From the NCBI GenBank assembly GCA_036898215.1, contig CM072545.1:33348162-33412161 (forward strand): a stretch of 64,000 nucleotides of DNA. Direction: 5' to 3'. The first letter of the stretch is position 1, and each line of letters opens with the position of its first letter. Under the pieces are notes generated by a model. That model saw nothing but the letters and a program-made list of their open reading frames with translations. It was not told the origin of the DNA and made no database searches. The position numbers were made by a program, and so were the translations under genes. Shown piece after piece: positions 46,408 to 59,202 of the stretch. This stretch comes from Platycarya strobilacea. Taxonomy: Eukaryota; Streptophyta; Magnoliopsida; Fagales; Juglandaceae.

Positions 46408-48342
46408 AACCTTATAGAAAGAAGCTCTAAATGACTCTATTACAAGAGGAAGATTATGCATTCTAGATTTGATTATAGCTAATAAGAGGATGAATAGGGA
46501 AGCCTTCATATAAAAAATGTCAAAGATTTTGAAACCAGAAGGATGGTTAGAATTTTAAAGAAGTGGGGATGAACATTTTCTTGATAGAATTCCCAAAAGA
46601 AATAGATAGGGAAAGATTGATGTAATGAAGGATATGGACGTTAGATTAGATTCCTTCTGAGTTCAACAATTACACACAAAAACTGAACTCTGCCATTAGA
46701 AAGTAGCAATGGTGGATGTTGATGGAAAAGGATTTAGGTTGAGGTAAACTCTTAAGAGTAGTGGAAGTTGACAAAACAAAACCCCTAGAATGAGGCAAAT
46801 TACTGAATACTGGTGAGAAGTAAATGTAAATTTCTTTCAAGTACGAGTAACTACCGTAGTTTTGTTTTCACTATTGTGTCCTAAAACCTAAAGAGAGAGG
46901 TTGTCGATCAAAGATGAATTGAGAAAAGCAATTGGCAAAGGATGAGCAGCCTCAGTATGGTCCATAGCTTCAAGCAAATACTGCATCTCAAATGTGAATT
47001 CTTATTGATATTTGATCCACATTACCATGCGAGTATTTATTTTATTTTTATTCAATTAGTCAAAAGTAAGTTAATTGGCAAGCTTGTGTTCTTTTTCCAC
47101 CACTCATAAATGTTGCGCATGTTCACATAGATGACATTACCTTTGAGCATGTTCCTTACAATAGACTAATGAAATTATGAACATAGTGTTCACAACTTGA
47201 AGCAAGGAATCAACCAAAGATGTTTTGATCTTGAGATTGGTACCAGATATGGTTCTGGGAAAAGGCAATGCATCCATGGTAGGAGACTACTAAGTCCTAT
47301 GAAAGGACAATCCTAAATGGTAAAGATTAGTACAGGGCGCACAACCCACTTCGGGGGCAAACCAAGCGGGGATGTCACACAATATCGTGAACCGATAATA
47401 ATATTAAATATGAAATCTCTTACTAAAGATGAGTCTGCTGATAATGATTTTAGCCATTGATATGTATTCTTATAATAATATCTATTCATTTTTATTTACT
47501 CCTTGTCATATCTGTTTAGTTATAAGTTGTTTGCTTGTTCACACAACTGGTAGTGGATCTTACACTTGTGGAGATTTTTAACTCATCCATTCCACTATTT
47601 TTTTGTGACATTTTACAGCAAAACCATGATTGAATCACTACCATTGTGGTAGTCACTACCATTGTACATAATCATATCCAAATGGTCAATGGAAGTTTGC
47701 AAGTCTTTTCTTGATAATACATTGGTTCAAAAATAATTAATGATCAATCCCTTTAACCTCCCAATAATCGAGTTATACCATCCCTCAGCACCCTTGTGGT
47801 GATCCTACTCCTCCATTGGGAAATGAATTCCCAAACTTTGCTATGGAAGACCATAGGATGGGGGCTGAATTTATCTATAGGATGGGTAGGAATAGTATCA
47901 CTGATGTCTAAAAGAGGAGATTTGCAATGTAATATAACACCCTCTTATGGTCAAGAAATTTTGTAAACCATTTTAACCACTTTTGCTGTGTAATAAAAAT
48001 TTCACTTTTTCTGGTTAAACACCTTTATTGATCACCACATTTTTCTTAATGGCACATTTTCTTCCACTAACATGTGCTCGCCATCTAGATGAGCAGTGCT
48101 TGCCATAAGGTAAGCATTATGAGATGTAAGTGTTTGACAGAGAGTAACGTGGGGGAGGAAGAGTGCTTGCTCTGGGTGAGCACCTTGGCAAGTAATGTAA
48201 AAAGGGATTAAAGCTCGGGTGATAGGAGAGTAATCTAGTGAGTAAAGTTCTTGCCACCGAGTTAGCACTATGTGAAGAGAAAATGTGCTTGTTGTCACGT
48301 GAACATATCAATATCAAAGTGAAAAAAAAAACAAGGATGTGA
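46408..48342. other. Stretch without recognised content
   Basis: No domain, splice structure or element end recognised. Only short frames of no resemblance to known families. Confidence 0.35.
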
Positions 48343-48540
48343 CTAGGGTTGTAAAAAAATAAAAAATCAATTGAATCAGATTGGACTGGACCTCCAGCTT
48401 CCAAGTGGTTCAATGCAGTACCAATTCTTAAGAACCAAAATCAGTTCTAAACTAGTGCAGTATAATATGAATATCGACTTAAACCGAACCAAATCGGTAT
48501 ATATATATTTATAATTCTTGTATTAAATCAGATATATTAT
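48343..48540 (+). repeat. Dispersed repeat with CAGATTGGACTGGACC-type end
   Basis: Starts AGGGTTGTAAAAAAAT and contains TACCAATTCTTAAGAACC and AACCGAACCAAATCGG. The same sequence family occurs inverted at 58,726-58,860. Resembles the plant MITEs whose ends are rich in CGGTCC/ACCGG. Confidence 0.5.
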
Positions 48541-48559
48541 ATGTTATGTTGATGTGGTA

Positions 48560-50830
48560 TCTTCCACATGTGATTTGGTGGACGTTATGACAGTAGGATG
48601 ATAACTACACGAATCACATATCTCATCGCCAAGTGCTAATGTGTGCAACATGTAATATATGTCCAACATAATAAATATAGTGGAAAGAAATATATGGCAG
48701 TCAAGTTAAGTACCAGAAGTTTAAAAACGATACAACCCAAAGTAATTATCTACCAATAGGTTATACAATCATATGACAAGATAAATAAAAAGGGCGATGA
48801 TAAATCTCATGACAATTAATAAAAATAATGCCAAGCTCCATCCATCACTCCTTCGATGGAGCTCGTCCCTCTGCTTATACTCTCCCTCTACATCAAAGTG
48901 TATGACTTCATAAAACAGAACTAGAGATAGGAGTACCACAGTGAGATTTCGTAATCTTAGCAAGTAACCAACATGCAATAACCTAGGGTTTAAAACATGC
49001 ATTTGTACAACCAACACAAAATGACAGTGATACTAGCAAAGAGTACAATAAAATATTCCACGATTTTTCCCAAAAGAATGCATTTTAACCACACAAGCCA
49101 AAAACTCCTTTGGCCCAAATACAACCATTTCTTATGCATATATCATGGTCCCTCCTCGAAACCATCCATAGATCCTGGCTCATTTTGCCATACTGCGGGT
49201 AATGATTGTGCATGTGGCTTCATAACAAGCGATGCTCAGTTTCGCGCCTGGCGCATATCGTGATTAGACATCCTCTAGCCCTTGCCAACGAGGGGCTACA
49301 ACTTGTGCCAAGAGTATTACCATCTTGAATAACCTAACAGTCACCCGACAATAGCTCAAGGGCATCACTCAGTTTATTACACTCTCGAGTAACCAGAGGA
49401 GTTTCACCGAGATAATTTTTCATCCTAACTTGGGTTGTGAAACGCACGCACCCACATGTTATACCAGTACATACAAGCCCAGTTTCCAAATCATACAACA
49501 TAGTATAACACAACACAATTAGATAACCAAAGAGAATAATAATAACAGCAAATGCACAGATGCATGACAAACAATATATTGGATGACATGGTATAACACT
49601 TACCAAGCAATACACAACATCCCAATAGTTACATGTACACAAATTTACACAACTGAAGCTTCATGCATAATCCCATTCTCCATTTCAGCCCATGGCCCCA
49701 TTTCCCGACCACTACTACAATATTAAGCCCAACATTTCATCGAGCCTAAAACTCTTCTCAACAAACCAGACTGTACACAAGTTAGTAATAAAATTACATT
49801 CTAACCTCAAATCTGGTCCTGTGATTGGACAAGTGCGCGTGTTGTTACATGGATGGACACAAAAACATTAGTAAATAGCCAAAATGCAACATAAAACATG
49901 AATTAAACAACACAGGTAGATTGGCTCACCAAGGTGACGCCAAATGTGGCAAAACAGTGATGGGACAATGGTGGTGCACAACAGCATTGACGGATTTGGG
50001 TGAGAAAGAGGCCTTTTGGTGAGTTTTTCATGAAGGGCTACAGATCTAGGGTGCTAGTCGGTGGAGGAGAGAGTTGACATGGTGGGGTCTAGAAGAGCAC
50101 CAGGGGATAGTGCTAGATCTGGGCTCAAACCCATGAGTTGGGTGGATTTGCAGGATAGAGACCAAGGCAAGGGAAGGGCAGGAGCTCAGGGTGGTCACGC
50201 GATATTGAGGAGGCAGCTGAGAGTGGCTGAGCAAGGCAGCACATTGTGAAACAACCCTAATGGTGTTGGGACAAAGAATCGAAGGTGGGGAAACAATTAA
50301 AAATTTATTTGAGAGGAAGAAAGGCTGATTGAAGGATTTGAGGGTGGGGAGGCTCGACCTATTTATAGGCCGAGTTGAGTGCCTCAACCATTATAGACGA
50401 TGCTGTGATTGGAGGAGAAGGGCATGTGGGGTCTATGAGGAACCGCCGCATGGCAAACAAGCGCAAGCTAGAAATGAAAATGAGCCATCTCCAAGGCTGA
50501 AAAAACTCAATTCACATAAATGGGGGGGCCAAAAATGTAGGTTGCAGGCTTACGGGTTTGGCAAGAGAAAAGGTGGTGCAGGCAATGGTGAGAGGGCTTT
50601 GCAGATGAGGTCACGTGGTGATCACGAATAGGAGACCATGGACAGTGCTACAAATGGGTCGCGGGTATGGGAAAGGAAGGCAGAAGAAGAAGAAAGAAAA
50701 TAGAGAAAAGAAAAAGTGGCACAATGCAAGGGGAGGAAGAGATGAAGCCTTAGGGTTGATGCGCCAAAATGACGTCGTTTCTAGGTAGAGGGGCTGGGCT
50801 CCCCCACTAAGCATGAATGCCTAAACCATT
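48560..50830 (-). mobile_element. Chromovirus-type LTR, minus strand (LTR-4)
   Basis: Minus-strand TATA box CTATAAATAG (50,359-50,368), a CT-rich leader, and the hairpin AGATT-TCGT-AATCT (48,944-48,957) with ACTTGCTA beside it, the same architecture as LTR-1 and LTR-2. An ACGT-core palindrome (GACGTC, 50,771-50,776) lies upstream of the TATA box. Both outer ends are unresolved. No coding capacity. Confidence 0.45.
50359..50368 (-). promoter_or_regulatory. LTR TATA box
   Basis: CTATAAATAG, minus strand, identical to those at 1686-1695 and 20,862-20,871. Confidence 0.55.
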
Positions 50831-51239
50831 GAGGATTTACACTCATCTTTATTAGTAGTCCATTTAGCATCGCTATTACCCTTCAATCTTATGTCTCTAC
50901 TCTAATAGCAAATAAAGAGATCCAATGTCCCATAAAGGTAACAAACAAATCTCAGCTGATGGCTTATTGGATGATTAATATGCTTGAAGAAGATGTCTAT
51001 TCATTATATTTTGGACTATCTTCTTATCGACTATTTTGATGGTCTTTGGCTTGGCATTACAATCTTCGACTTCCTTTCTTAACTTGGCTTTTGCTCACTC
51101 CTCCCCTGTCAACCTAAGCGACGTATCACTTGCCTCGCTAGCAATAACGACAAACAACATAATAGGAACTTGGAATGTTAAAATGTATGTTTGTTGCCTA
51201 GCCCTTGAATGCCTTTAATATGATCACAAATAAATTCTT

Positions 51240-51700
51240 ACTGTCTGAATTGAGCTTGATAATGAGATCAAAGCATTGATTTTGTTGACATTTTTGCCAA
51301 GTAGTTAGGAGGCCATGAAAATGGACCAAGTCGAGATCTGTGCAACATATCACGAATTGGAGTTGTTAAAAACTGGGCCATATGAAAAGATATTGTCGGA
51401 ATAAAAAATAGACTAAGGATGATGCTACGAATGTGGTGGTTGAAGAATTACAAGCCGCTTTATTTCTTGCATTACACAGTCTAGTTGACGATTGGGTCTT
51501 GGATCAGGGGTTTTGTTCCATAGCACCTCACATCGAGAGATCATGTAGAACTATGTTGCTAATGATTTTGGAAAGATGTACATCACATCGAAAATGGTCA
51601 TACAGTAGTATTTTCTGGGGGAGAGTGGAAGGTCACAAAGGGTCTTGTAATCTTGATGCATGGTAAGAGAACTAATACTTGGTGTAGGTAAATGCAAAGT
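51240..51700 (+). pseudogene. Ty1/Copia gag-protease fragment
   Basis: Plus strand, several frames. Basic SRSKSRPRS-like stretch and GHMKRYCRNKK (damaged zinc knuckle, about 51,330-51,400). Then LDDWVLD at the protease active site (51,484-51,512), VANDFGKVYI, and WKVTKGS near 51,630. A deletion joins the last two blocks. Neither LTRs nor pol seen nearby. Confidence 0.72.
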
Positions 51701-52477
51701 TGTAGCAAAGCAAGCCTGGTCACATGAATAAGAGGAAGCAAATGTTAGCTTTGTAGTTCCTCATGTAAGCCTGGGGAAATTTGATGAGAACACAGTACGG
51801 AGCAGAGGTGTGAGAGATAGGAACAAAGCATCTAATGTTTGACAATGACGTCTACACTTATCGCTGATGCTTGCAAATTTGCCAGGACGACTAGACATCC
51901 ATGGTGGACACCTAACTTGAATTATAACCTTTTGACAGAAGGTGGTAAGCCACAGAATAACAATAAAATCTTGTGAGAGAATAGATCAAGCAGGTGGGAA
52001 CTAGTTGAAAAGCATATGACTGGGCTCTAAGGAGGAAGCAAAAACTACATAGAGAATGGGCACGTCAATTGAAGACAGAGAATGTCAATAGCAGGAGGTA
52101 GGGTTGAAATCAGTCCAGTTTGATCTGATTTTATACGTTTTTTATAATTGAAATGGTATAAACCAATTTTAGAAAAAGAACAAACAGTATCGAATCAATC
52201 CACAATTCACTACTAAAATTGAAACTTATAGTTTTTCAAGTCAGGTTTGATTTCTTCGATTCTACCGATTATCTATGTTATTAATAATATGGTATTTAAA
52301 TATACTAAACTAATAGTCTATTTGTATAATAGTATAAATATATTATTTCATAAAAATTAACATAAACTAGTATAAAAATTATTCTACTAGTTTAGAATAA
52401 TAATTAACACATAGTAGTATAGTATAGTATAGTATAGTATAGTCTATATAAGTTTTAGACATTTTATATGAATATAT
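51701..52477. other. Unassigned stretch before the LINE
   Basis: No coding content. A repeat with GTCCAGTTTGATCTGATTTT begins near 52,105. (AGTAT)n pentanucleotide microsatellite at 52,412-52,443. Confidence 0.4.
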
Positions 52478-52563
52478 ATGATCAAATGTATATGGGGTGA
52501 GAGGATGATGTGGTGTGAGAGGACTTTTTGGCTCTACTAGGGTTTGGTTTTTCTCCTACGTGC

Positions 52564-53889
52564 ATGGCTACTACTGGGGGCAACCAGCCCCCTCCAACAC
52601 CGCATGCCAAGCCAAGAACATTTGCCAAGCTAGTGCTTCAATCTCCTCAGGCCATCCTTGAGGTGTCTATCCCTTTTCGGCAACCCAAATGTGTTGATGG
52701 TGAGTTTTTTGTTCAATTTTCTACAAAGGAATTGGATACTTCAGCAATTCCTTTTCGGATCTCCATGGTCTTAAAACTCTTAAGGCAAAGGCCATCTTTG
52801 GATCGCATCAGAGGTTTTATTCACATTCGCTGGGACCTTATGAATTAGCCTATAGTTTCTACAATGTGCAAGTCTCGGAACGTGTTTGTGAGATTTTTAA
52901 ATGAAGAGGAATTTCTGAAGTCCCTATCCAAGGAGAGTTGCAACATTGAGGGTGTAGCTTATAGGCCCTTTCAATGATTGACAGATTTTAAGGAAGATGA
53001 GGAATTGGCTCAGGGGAGATTTTGGATCATGCTACCTGGCCTACCTCCTAATCTCTATTAAGAATCATATTTACGAAATATTGTGGCATCGATTGGTGTT
53101 TTTTTGAGGAGGAATAATGCGTCTGGTTGTGCGACCAGTATGGATGGTGCAAGGGTGTGCGTTCTAATGAACATTGATCATAAGCCGATTCCTTCTATTT
53201 GGATTGGGACGCCAAGACATCTTACAAGTTTATTTCAGGAGGTTGAATATGAAACCTTGTCTGCCTTTTGTTCCTTCTGCAAAGTCCAAGAGCATAATTT
53301 GAAGACCTATACAGCCAAAACAAAATAAGGAAACAGGGTCAAGAAATTGAAGGTTAATAAGTCGAACCGAATCAGGGCCCCAAAGGATAAGCAAGATGCT
53401 GTGAAGGAAAATATGGTGCAATCAGAATATATTATGGAACAAAAGGAGCCTCTTTTGAATGATGGTAAGAAAGTAGAGATATCGACTTTAGATAAAGCGG
53501 TAGGTATGAATGGTAAAGAAATTTCATCGCATATGAAGGACCCGATGACATATGGAGAACCGAGTAGGATCAAACCTTCTGAAGATTTCGTTTGTTTACT
53601 GACACAAGAGCAGGCACTGAGTGGTGAAAATATTTCACCTGATGATGAAAAGAATGAGAATGCAGTGGTGCAAATTGAAGATATGCAGCTAGCAGTAGTG
53701 GAAGATATGCAGATGGTGATCTTCAATCAAGAAACAGCTATCACGGAGTCAAAATCTAATGATGAAGGTAGTCTCTCTCACCTTGGGAAAGATCGAGATG
53801 GCTCCTCTGATTCTGATTTAGTGGTAAAAGATGTGCCATGTAAAAGAGTTTTATGTAGTTCTACTAGGACTCCGAGCAGGTCCTCTTAG
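52564..53889 (+). pseudogene. LINE-1 ORF1 (DUF4283, zinc knuckle)
   Basis: RNA-binding protein of plant L1 elements. One frame from ATG 52,564 (MATTGGNQPPPTPHAK) to TAG 53,887, with in-frame stops at 52,846, about 52,978, about 53,059 and 53,326 but no frameshift. DUF4283 core at 52,690-53,250 (NVFVRFLNEEEFLKSL, FWIMLPGLPPNLY). The following knuckle CSFCKVQEHNLKTY has Tyr for its last Cys. The C-terminal part (53,347-53,889) is acidic and low in complexity. Several stops look like single C-to-T or G-to-A changes. Confidence 0.87.
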
Positions 53890-53897
53890 CAGAATTT

Positions 53898-56800
53898 ATG
53901 ATTAGTAAGCTTATGTATTGGAATATCCGAGGTCTTGGCACCTCGAAAAAGTGAATGAGGTCGCTATTAAACATACATAAACCTAATATTCTCATTCTTG
54001 CGGAACCTTTTAGGGATGAAAATCAATTGGGTTACTAGAAGAATTTTCTTTTTTCGAAGAGTGCCTATCAAATGTAGATCAAACAGGAAAAATTTGGATT
54101 TTTAGGAATGCTGGATTATAGGTGGATGTTATGCGTGTTTCTAATTAGCATATTACCTTGCTTATTAATTCAAGTTTTCTGATTTTGGCTGTTTACGTTG
54201 AATGCCGATATTTAGACCGATGGTCATTATGGGCCAATATGCTTATTATTAATAATTTACAGATGTCTCATGCGAATATTGGGGATTTTAAAATCTTGCA
54301 TAATGATAGTGAAAAATGAGGTGGAAATCCAAGGTTGCCTACGGCAATGGAAGATTTTTGTTCTTTTATTGATGATGGCGGATTTGGAGGTGCCTTTGTT
54401 AGGGAATATATTTCCATGGTACAATGGATAATTAGGGATGGCACGAAGTTGGGCAAGGCTTGATAGTGCCTTATGTAATTTGGAGTTTATGGATCTTTTT
54501 CCATTGGGTAGACTTAATTACCTTACAAGGAGGTCCTCGGATCATTCTCCTATGGTCTTGGGTTTTTTCAGAACCTTCCTCTAGGTATGGTCCTATCTCT
54601 TTTAAATTTCAATATATGTGGACTACTCATGAGGATTTTTGGGGGTCCGTTGCTAGTTCTTTGCAGGTGGAGGTTAATGGTTCTGGTTTGTGGAAACTTG
54701 CTAAAAAATTGAAGTGTTTAAAACTGGTCTTGAGAACTTGGAATAAGGAGATTTTGCTTGGACTGGGAAGCATATTAAAAACTTAAAAGCAAAAGTGGAG
54801 GAAGGTGAAACTCACTTTCAAGAATGTTTTTCAGAAGATGTTGAAGCGGATTTTTTAGCTAATAAAATTGAGCTTGATGTCTGGTTAAAAAGGGAAGAAT
54901 CCTACATTTCTCAACAAGTCAAGCATGCTTGGGTTTCTCATGGCGAGGTTTCGGCCACTTTCTTTAAGGCTTTGTCATCTCGTAATTATAATGTGGTGTA
55001 GGACATGAAGATGTCTAATGGCCAAGTGCTTTCTTCGCTGGAAGGTACTCAAGAGGCAGTGTGTATTTATTTTGAAGATTTTCTCAACGCATCAACGGCG
55101 AGTACTTTGCTGGATTTGGCCGATTTAATATCAGCAAAAATTTCGATTGAGGAAAATACGTTTCTTGGCAAATATTCCTTACGTGGGGGAGATTAAAAAT
55201 GCTCTTTTCTCTATTCCCATGGACAATAGCTCTGGACTTGATGGCTTTGGGTTGGGCTTTTATAAGCATTACTGTTCATTAGTGCAAGATGATTTAATGG
55301 AAGCAGTTCGTAACTTTTTCAGTGGTGCCGTATTGCCAAGGTTTTATTCTGCCTCTTATATTGTTTTAATTCCCAAAGTTCAACACCTCACGTCATTTGG
55401 GAATTGTAGACCAATCAGTCTTTTCTTAGTGGTCTATAAAAAAGTTTCTAAGATTTCGGTGAATAGATTTACCTCAGTTTTCAGCAGGATTATTTCTATA
55501 GAGCAAGGAGCTTTTCTGTTGGGTAGAAGTATTTTTGAAAATATTAGTCTCGCTCAGGAACTCATTCATGATCTTAATAAGCCAGTCTGAGGAGGTAATA
55601 TTATGATAAAAATTGATATTACAAAAGCTTGTGACACTATTGACTGGAAGTCTTTATTCCATGTGTTGGAAGCTTTTGGTTTTTCTTCGAAAGTTTTCTA
55701 TCTAATAGACCAATTTGTTACTACGCCATGGTATTTTGTTGTAATGAATAGCACTGCAAAAGGATTTTTAGGGGTGGAAGAGGTCTCTGTTAAGGAGATT
55801 CTCTTTCTCCATATTTATTCATTCTTGTAGAGAAAGTTTTTCTTGACTGCTAAAGAAAAATCTGAAGCTACAAAAATTGATTGTTTTTCTCACCCAAGGC
55901 ATGGACTTGTTATTTCTCATCTTTTATATGTTGATGATATGGTGATTTTTGCTAATGGAGTGAAACCTTCGGTTTCAGAGATTATTGGTACCCTTCGTAC
56001 ATATGCCTCGTGCTCAGGTCAACAGGTGAATAGCGCAAAATCTTCTATTTTTTTCTAAAAGAAAATTAATACTGTTAGACGTCAGCAACTATTGTCTATT
56101 ACCCGATTTTCGGAAGGGATGTTCCTGGTCAGGTACTTAAGGGTGCCAATTGTTTTTGGTAGATTGAAGTTGATGCAATTTTAGGACATTATCCAAAGAA
56201 TTTGATAGACGATTGAAGGTTGGAAGATTAATTTTCTTTTAGCTGAGGCGAGGTTGATTCTGTTAAAGCATGTTTTGTCTAGTACGCCTGTGCACTTGCT
56301 ATCTGTTTTGCATGTTCCAAAAATGGTATTTCTGTAGCTTCAAAAAATATTTAGCACATTTTTATAGGGCTTAATCAGTGGGAATCCTAAGAAGAAATGG
56401 GTTAAATGGGATAGTATATGCAAACCTGTGAATGAGGGAGGGGTTGACTTGAGGAACCTTGTTGACATACAAAGATCTTTGCATCTCAAATTTGCCTGGA
56501 ATTTGTTATGCTCAGATTCTTTATGGAAAAGATTTTACTATGCTAAATACATGCATGGTTAACATCCTTTGGATATTAATCCATCTAGTGGCACTCGATT
56601 TTGGAAAGCAATTTCTAAAGAAATTCCTATTGTTCTTATGCTTTCCAAGTGGAAAATTAGGGATGTGAATGTATCTTTCTGGCAAGACAAATGGTTGAAT
56701 TATGGGCCTTTGAAGGAGCAGTATTCGATTGTGGGAGATCCGAAGTTGTTGGTGAAACAATGTATGCTAAATAATAGTTGGAATCTAGAACTTGAGCAGT

Positions 56801-58002
56801 TGATGGGACTAGAAAAAATGGAGGATATAGTTAATAATATCAAGGGTTGAAGGCAAGGTGAAGATCAGCTTATCTAGATAGGTACCTCGGATGGGTCATT
56901 CACATTGAAAAGAGCTTGGTCTTTTGTTTGAATTAGCATGCCTAAATGTCAATGGTCGGATTGGATCTAGAATGTTGGTTTGCCAAGAAAATTTCTATGC
57001 TTATGTGAAAGGCTTTAAATTCAAGTTAGTGTGAATGACCATATAAGGAGACTTGGTGTGCCTTTGGTCTCGAATTGCGAATGTTGCAGGGAAGGTACTT
57101 TTGAGGATCTTAATCATGTGTTATATGGTGGTAATATTGTCATGCCGTATGGAGATTCAACTCAAACATATTGGGAATTCCGTATGTCCCAAAACGGTCT
57201 TGGAAAGCTATTGTTGGGGCTTGGTTTCATAGAGCATCAAAGTCATCTCAGGTTGGTAATCTTATTGGTTTTATACCTGTGATCATTACTTGGAATTTAT
57301 GGAGTTGGTGACGTAAGGCTTGGATGGAAGGAAGAAAAGAGAAGGTTCATGCTTTATGGAGATCAATAAAGTTTTGGATTCATTGGGTTGGCATCAAGAT
57401 TCATAAGGCTTCCAGGCTAATGGATAGTGATGTTCAGATTCTGAGGTCATTGAATCTATTATTAACCCAAGAAAGAAGGAATCCTTTATGGCTGTGAGCT
57501 AGGAGAAATCGAAGGGAGATTGGCTTAAATTGAATGTGGATGGAAGTAGTATTAATAATCCTAAAATTTTGGGTGCTGGAGGAGTAGTTAGAAATGAGTT
57601 TGAAAAAGTGGTTTTTGCTTTTGCACAATCTATTGGCAATGACAGTGATAACCTTGCAGAAGCAATGGCCTTTTGGATAGTTTTCAACATTGTAAGAGAT
57701 TGGGGTTTAATAATATTATTATTGGAATGGACTCACTCTTGGTTGTTAATTGGATTCAAAAAGGAAATTGTAGTCTTTGGTATTTAGAGGACTTCTGGGA
57801 AAACATTGTTATAATTCTGGTGGAGATGCATTTTTCTGTTCATTATATCTATCGAAAAAAATATGAGGCTACGGATTTTTTGGCTCGTCTGGGTAGTAAT
57901 GGGTACTCTCATGAATGGGCAAGGCAGATGGAAGTTCCTCATTTATCAATAGGCATACTTCGAACGGATTCATATAGGCTAGCATATCTCAAGAAGTGCT
58001 GA
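53898..58002 (+). pseudogene. LINE-1 ORF2 (endonuclease, RT, zf-RVT, RNase H)
   Basis: Starts MISKLMYWNIRGLGTSKK. Apurinic-type endonuclease to about 54,570 with SDHSPMV at its end. RT: IPMDNSSGLDGFG (55,215), FGNCRPIS (55,395), IKIDITKACD (motif A, 55,610; Cys for the usual Tyr), YVDD catalytic box (55,927-55,938). A zinc-finger (zf-RVT) with CECC near 57,075, then an RNase H of the plant L1 kind from LNVDGSS (57,530) through EAMAFW and GMDSLLVV to ATDFLARLG (57,890). Frames shift several times. Once the enzyme for target-primed reverse transcription; dead here. Confidence 0.88.
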
Positions 58003-58387
58003 TTGTTCTTCCGCAATGGGTTTCCGAAAATCTTTGTTTGCGAACTGGTCTTCTTTGCAGGCGAATTTGCTTATTTCCTTGGTTATGTCTTGGCAAGCAA
58101 CTTTGGTTTTCTAAAGTTCTTGCCAGAACTTTGTGTTTTTTTTTTCTTTTTGGTGGTTTTTGGACTTTTGGTTTACTTGGGCATTTATTGTATTTATTTA
58201 TTGGTTATTTTTCTGGAGTATATTATTGGCTGCAAAGGTTTGGGTTTTTATACTTATTTTGTAACCCATTTGTGGTTTGATTATTTAACCACGGTATTCC
58301 TCCACCATAAGTGAGGGTATTTTTAATAAATTTGGGATAAGAGCCACTACTCAACATGAGGCTTGACTCTTCGATAAGAAAAAAGGA
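58003..58387 (+). other. LINE-1 3' untranslated region
   Basis: T-rich; opens two overlapping hydrophobic frames by base composition only. It ends in an A-rich tail directly before the second target duplication. Confidence 0.7.
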
Positions 58388-58402
58388 ATGATCAAATGTA
58401 TA

Positions 58403-58860
58403 AAAATATACTTATGAAAAGAATGTATATATTATAATATATTATGCCAAAAATGTCTTTATCCATTATATATATATATATATATATAACCAAAGCTAAG
58501 TTTTTATTAATAACTTAATATTAATATTTATGTATAGAATTAGAATTTTAACCTATATTAATTTTAGATTATAAGATTAAAATTTATATGTTATACTAAA
58601 AATTATAAGATTAATTTTATGTTATAAAATTAAAAGATTTGAATAATAAGATTAGAATTTTATGTTATATTTATTATCAACTTAACACATTATATATATC
58701 ATATAATATAATAAAATCATGAAATATATACCGGTCTGGTTTGATTTAAATTAGTTTTCATAAATGAAAACTAGTACTACACTGGTTTAGGACCAGTTTT
58801 GATTCTTAAGAATCGGTATCGCATCAGACCTCTTACAAACCGAACTGAATCCATCACGGT
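58403..58860. repeat. AT-rich flank with an inverted dispersed repeat
   Basis: (TA)n at 58,467-58,487. At 58,726-58,860 an inverted relative of the repeat at 48,343-48,540 (CTTAAGAATCGGTA, ACCGGTCTGG). Confidence 0.5.
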
Positions 58861-59202
58861 GCACATATTGGTGATAATGCGGTAACTAGTAAGAGCACAC
58901 GGTGCATAAGGAAACCATTTTGTTTCCATCATCTATATATATATAAGAGCTCATATGTTATGGATCATTTGATGAAAATCTCGTAATCATCTCTGTTATG
59001 GATCACTTTATGCAAATCTTATGATATTTCCTAAAAGGGCAAGTTCTATTAACATTATTTTTGTATATTCTTTAAGGAAAAATTTTATATTGCAAATACG
59101 AAAATGCTCCATGTTTGTAGGGATTTTGGTTTTTGAATTTTACGCTACTCCTGCCTAGGGTTTGCCTATAGCGGTGGTTCTACCCCTTCTCTGCCTAGGA
59201 AA

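Larger units (their letters stand above)
52493..58387 (+). mobile_element. Full-length L1-type LINE (LINE-1)
   Basis: 5,895 bp between two exact copies of a 15-bp target duplication (ATGATCAAATGTATA at 52,478-52,492 and 58,388-58,402), ending in an A-rich tail (AAGAAAAAAGGA). Short 5' leader, ORF1 (52,564-53,889), ORF2 (53,898-58,002) and a T-rich 3' untranslated region. The 8-bp gap between ORFs and the DUF4283 ORF1 are usual for plant L1. Inactivated by many stops. Confidence 0.93.

Noticed and set aside
50046..50631. Frames of 100-113 codons on both strands
   Set aside because: They lie in the LTR-4 leader and U3 region around its TATA box; not recognised, and both strands are open at once.
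58003..58314. 103-codon frame encoding a very hydrophobic, membrane-like protein
   Set aside because: It lies in the T-rich 3' untranslated region of LINE-1, two frames overlap with the same hydrophobic character, and no family is recognisable. Base composition explains it.
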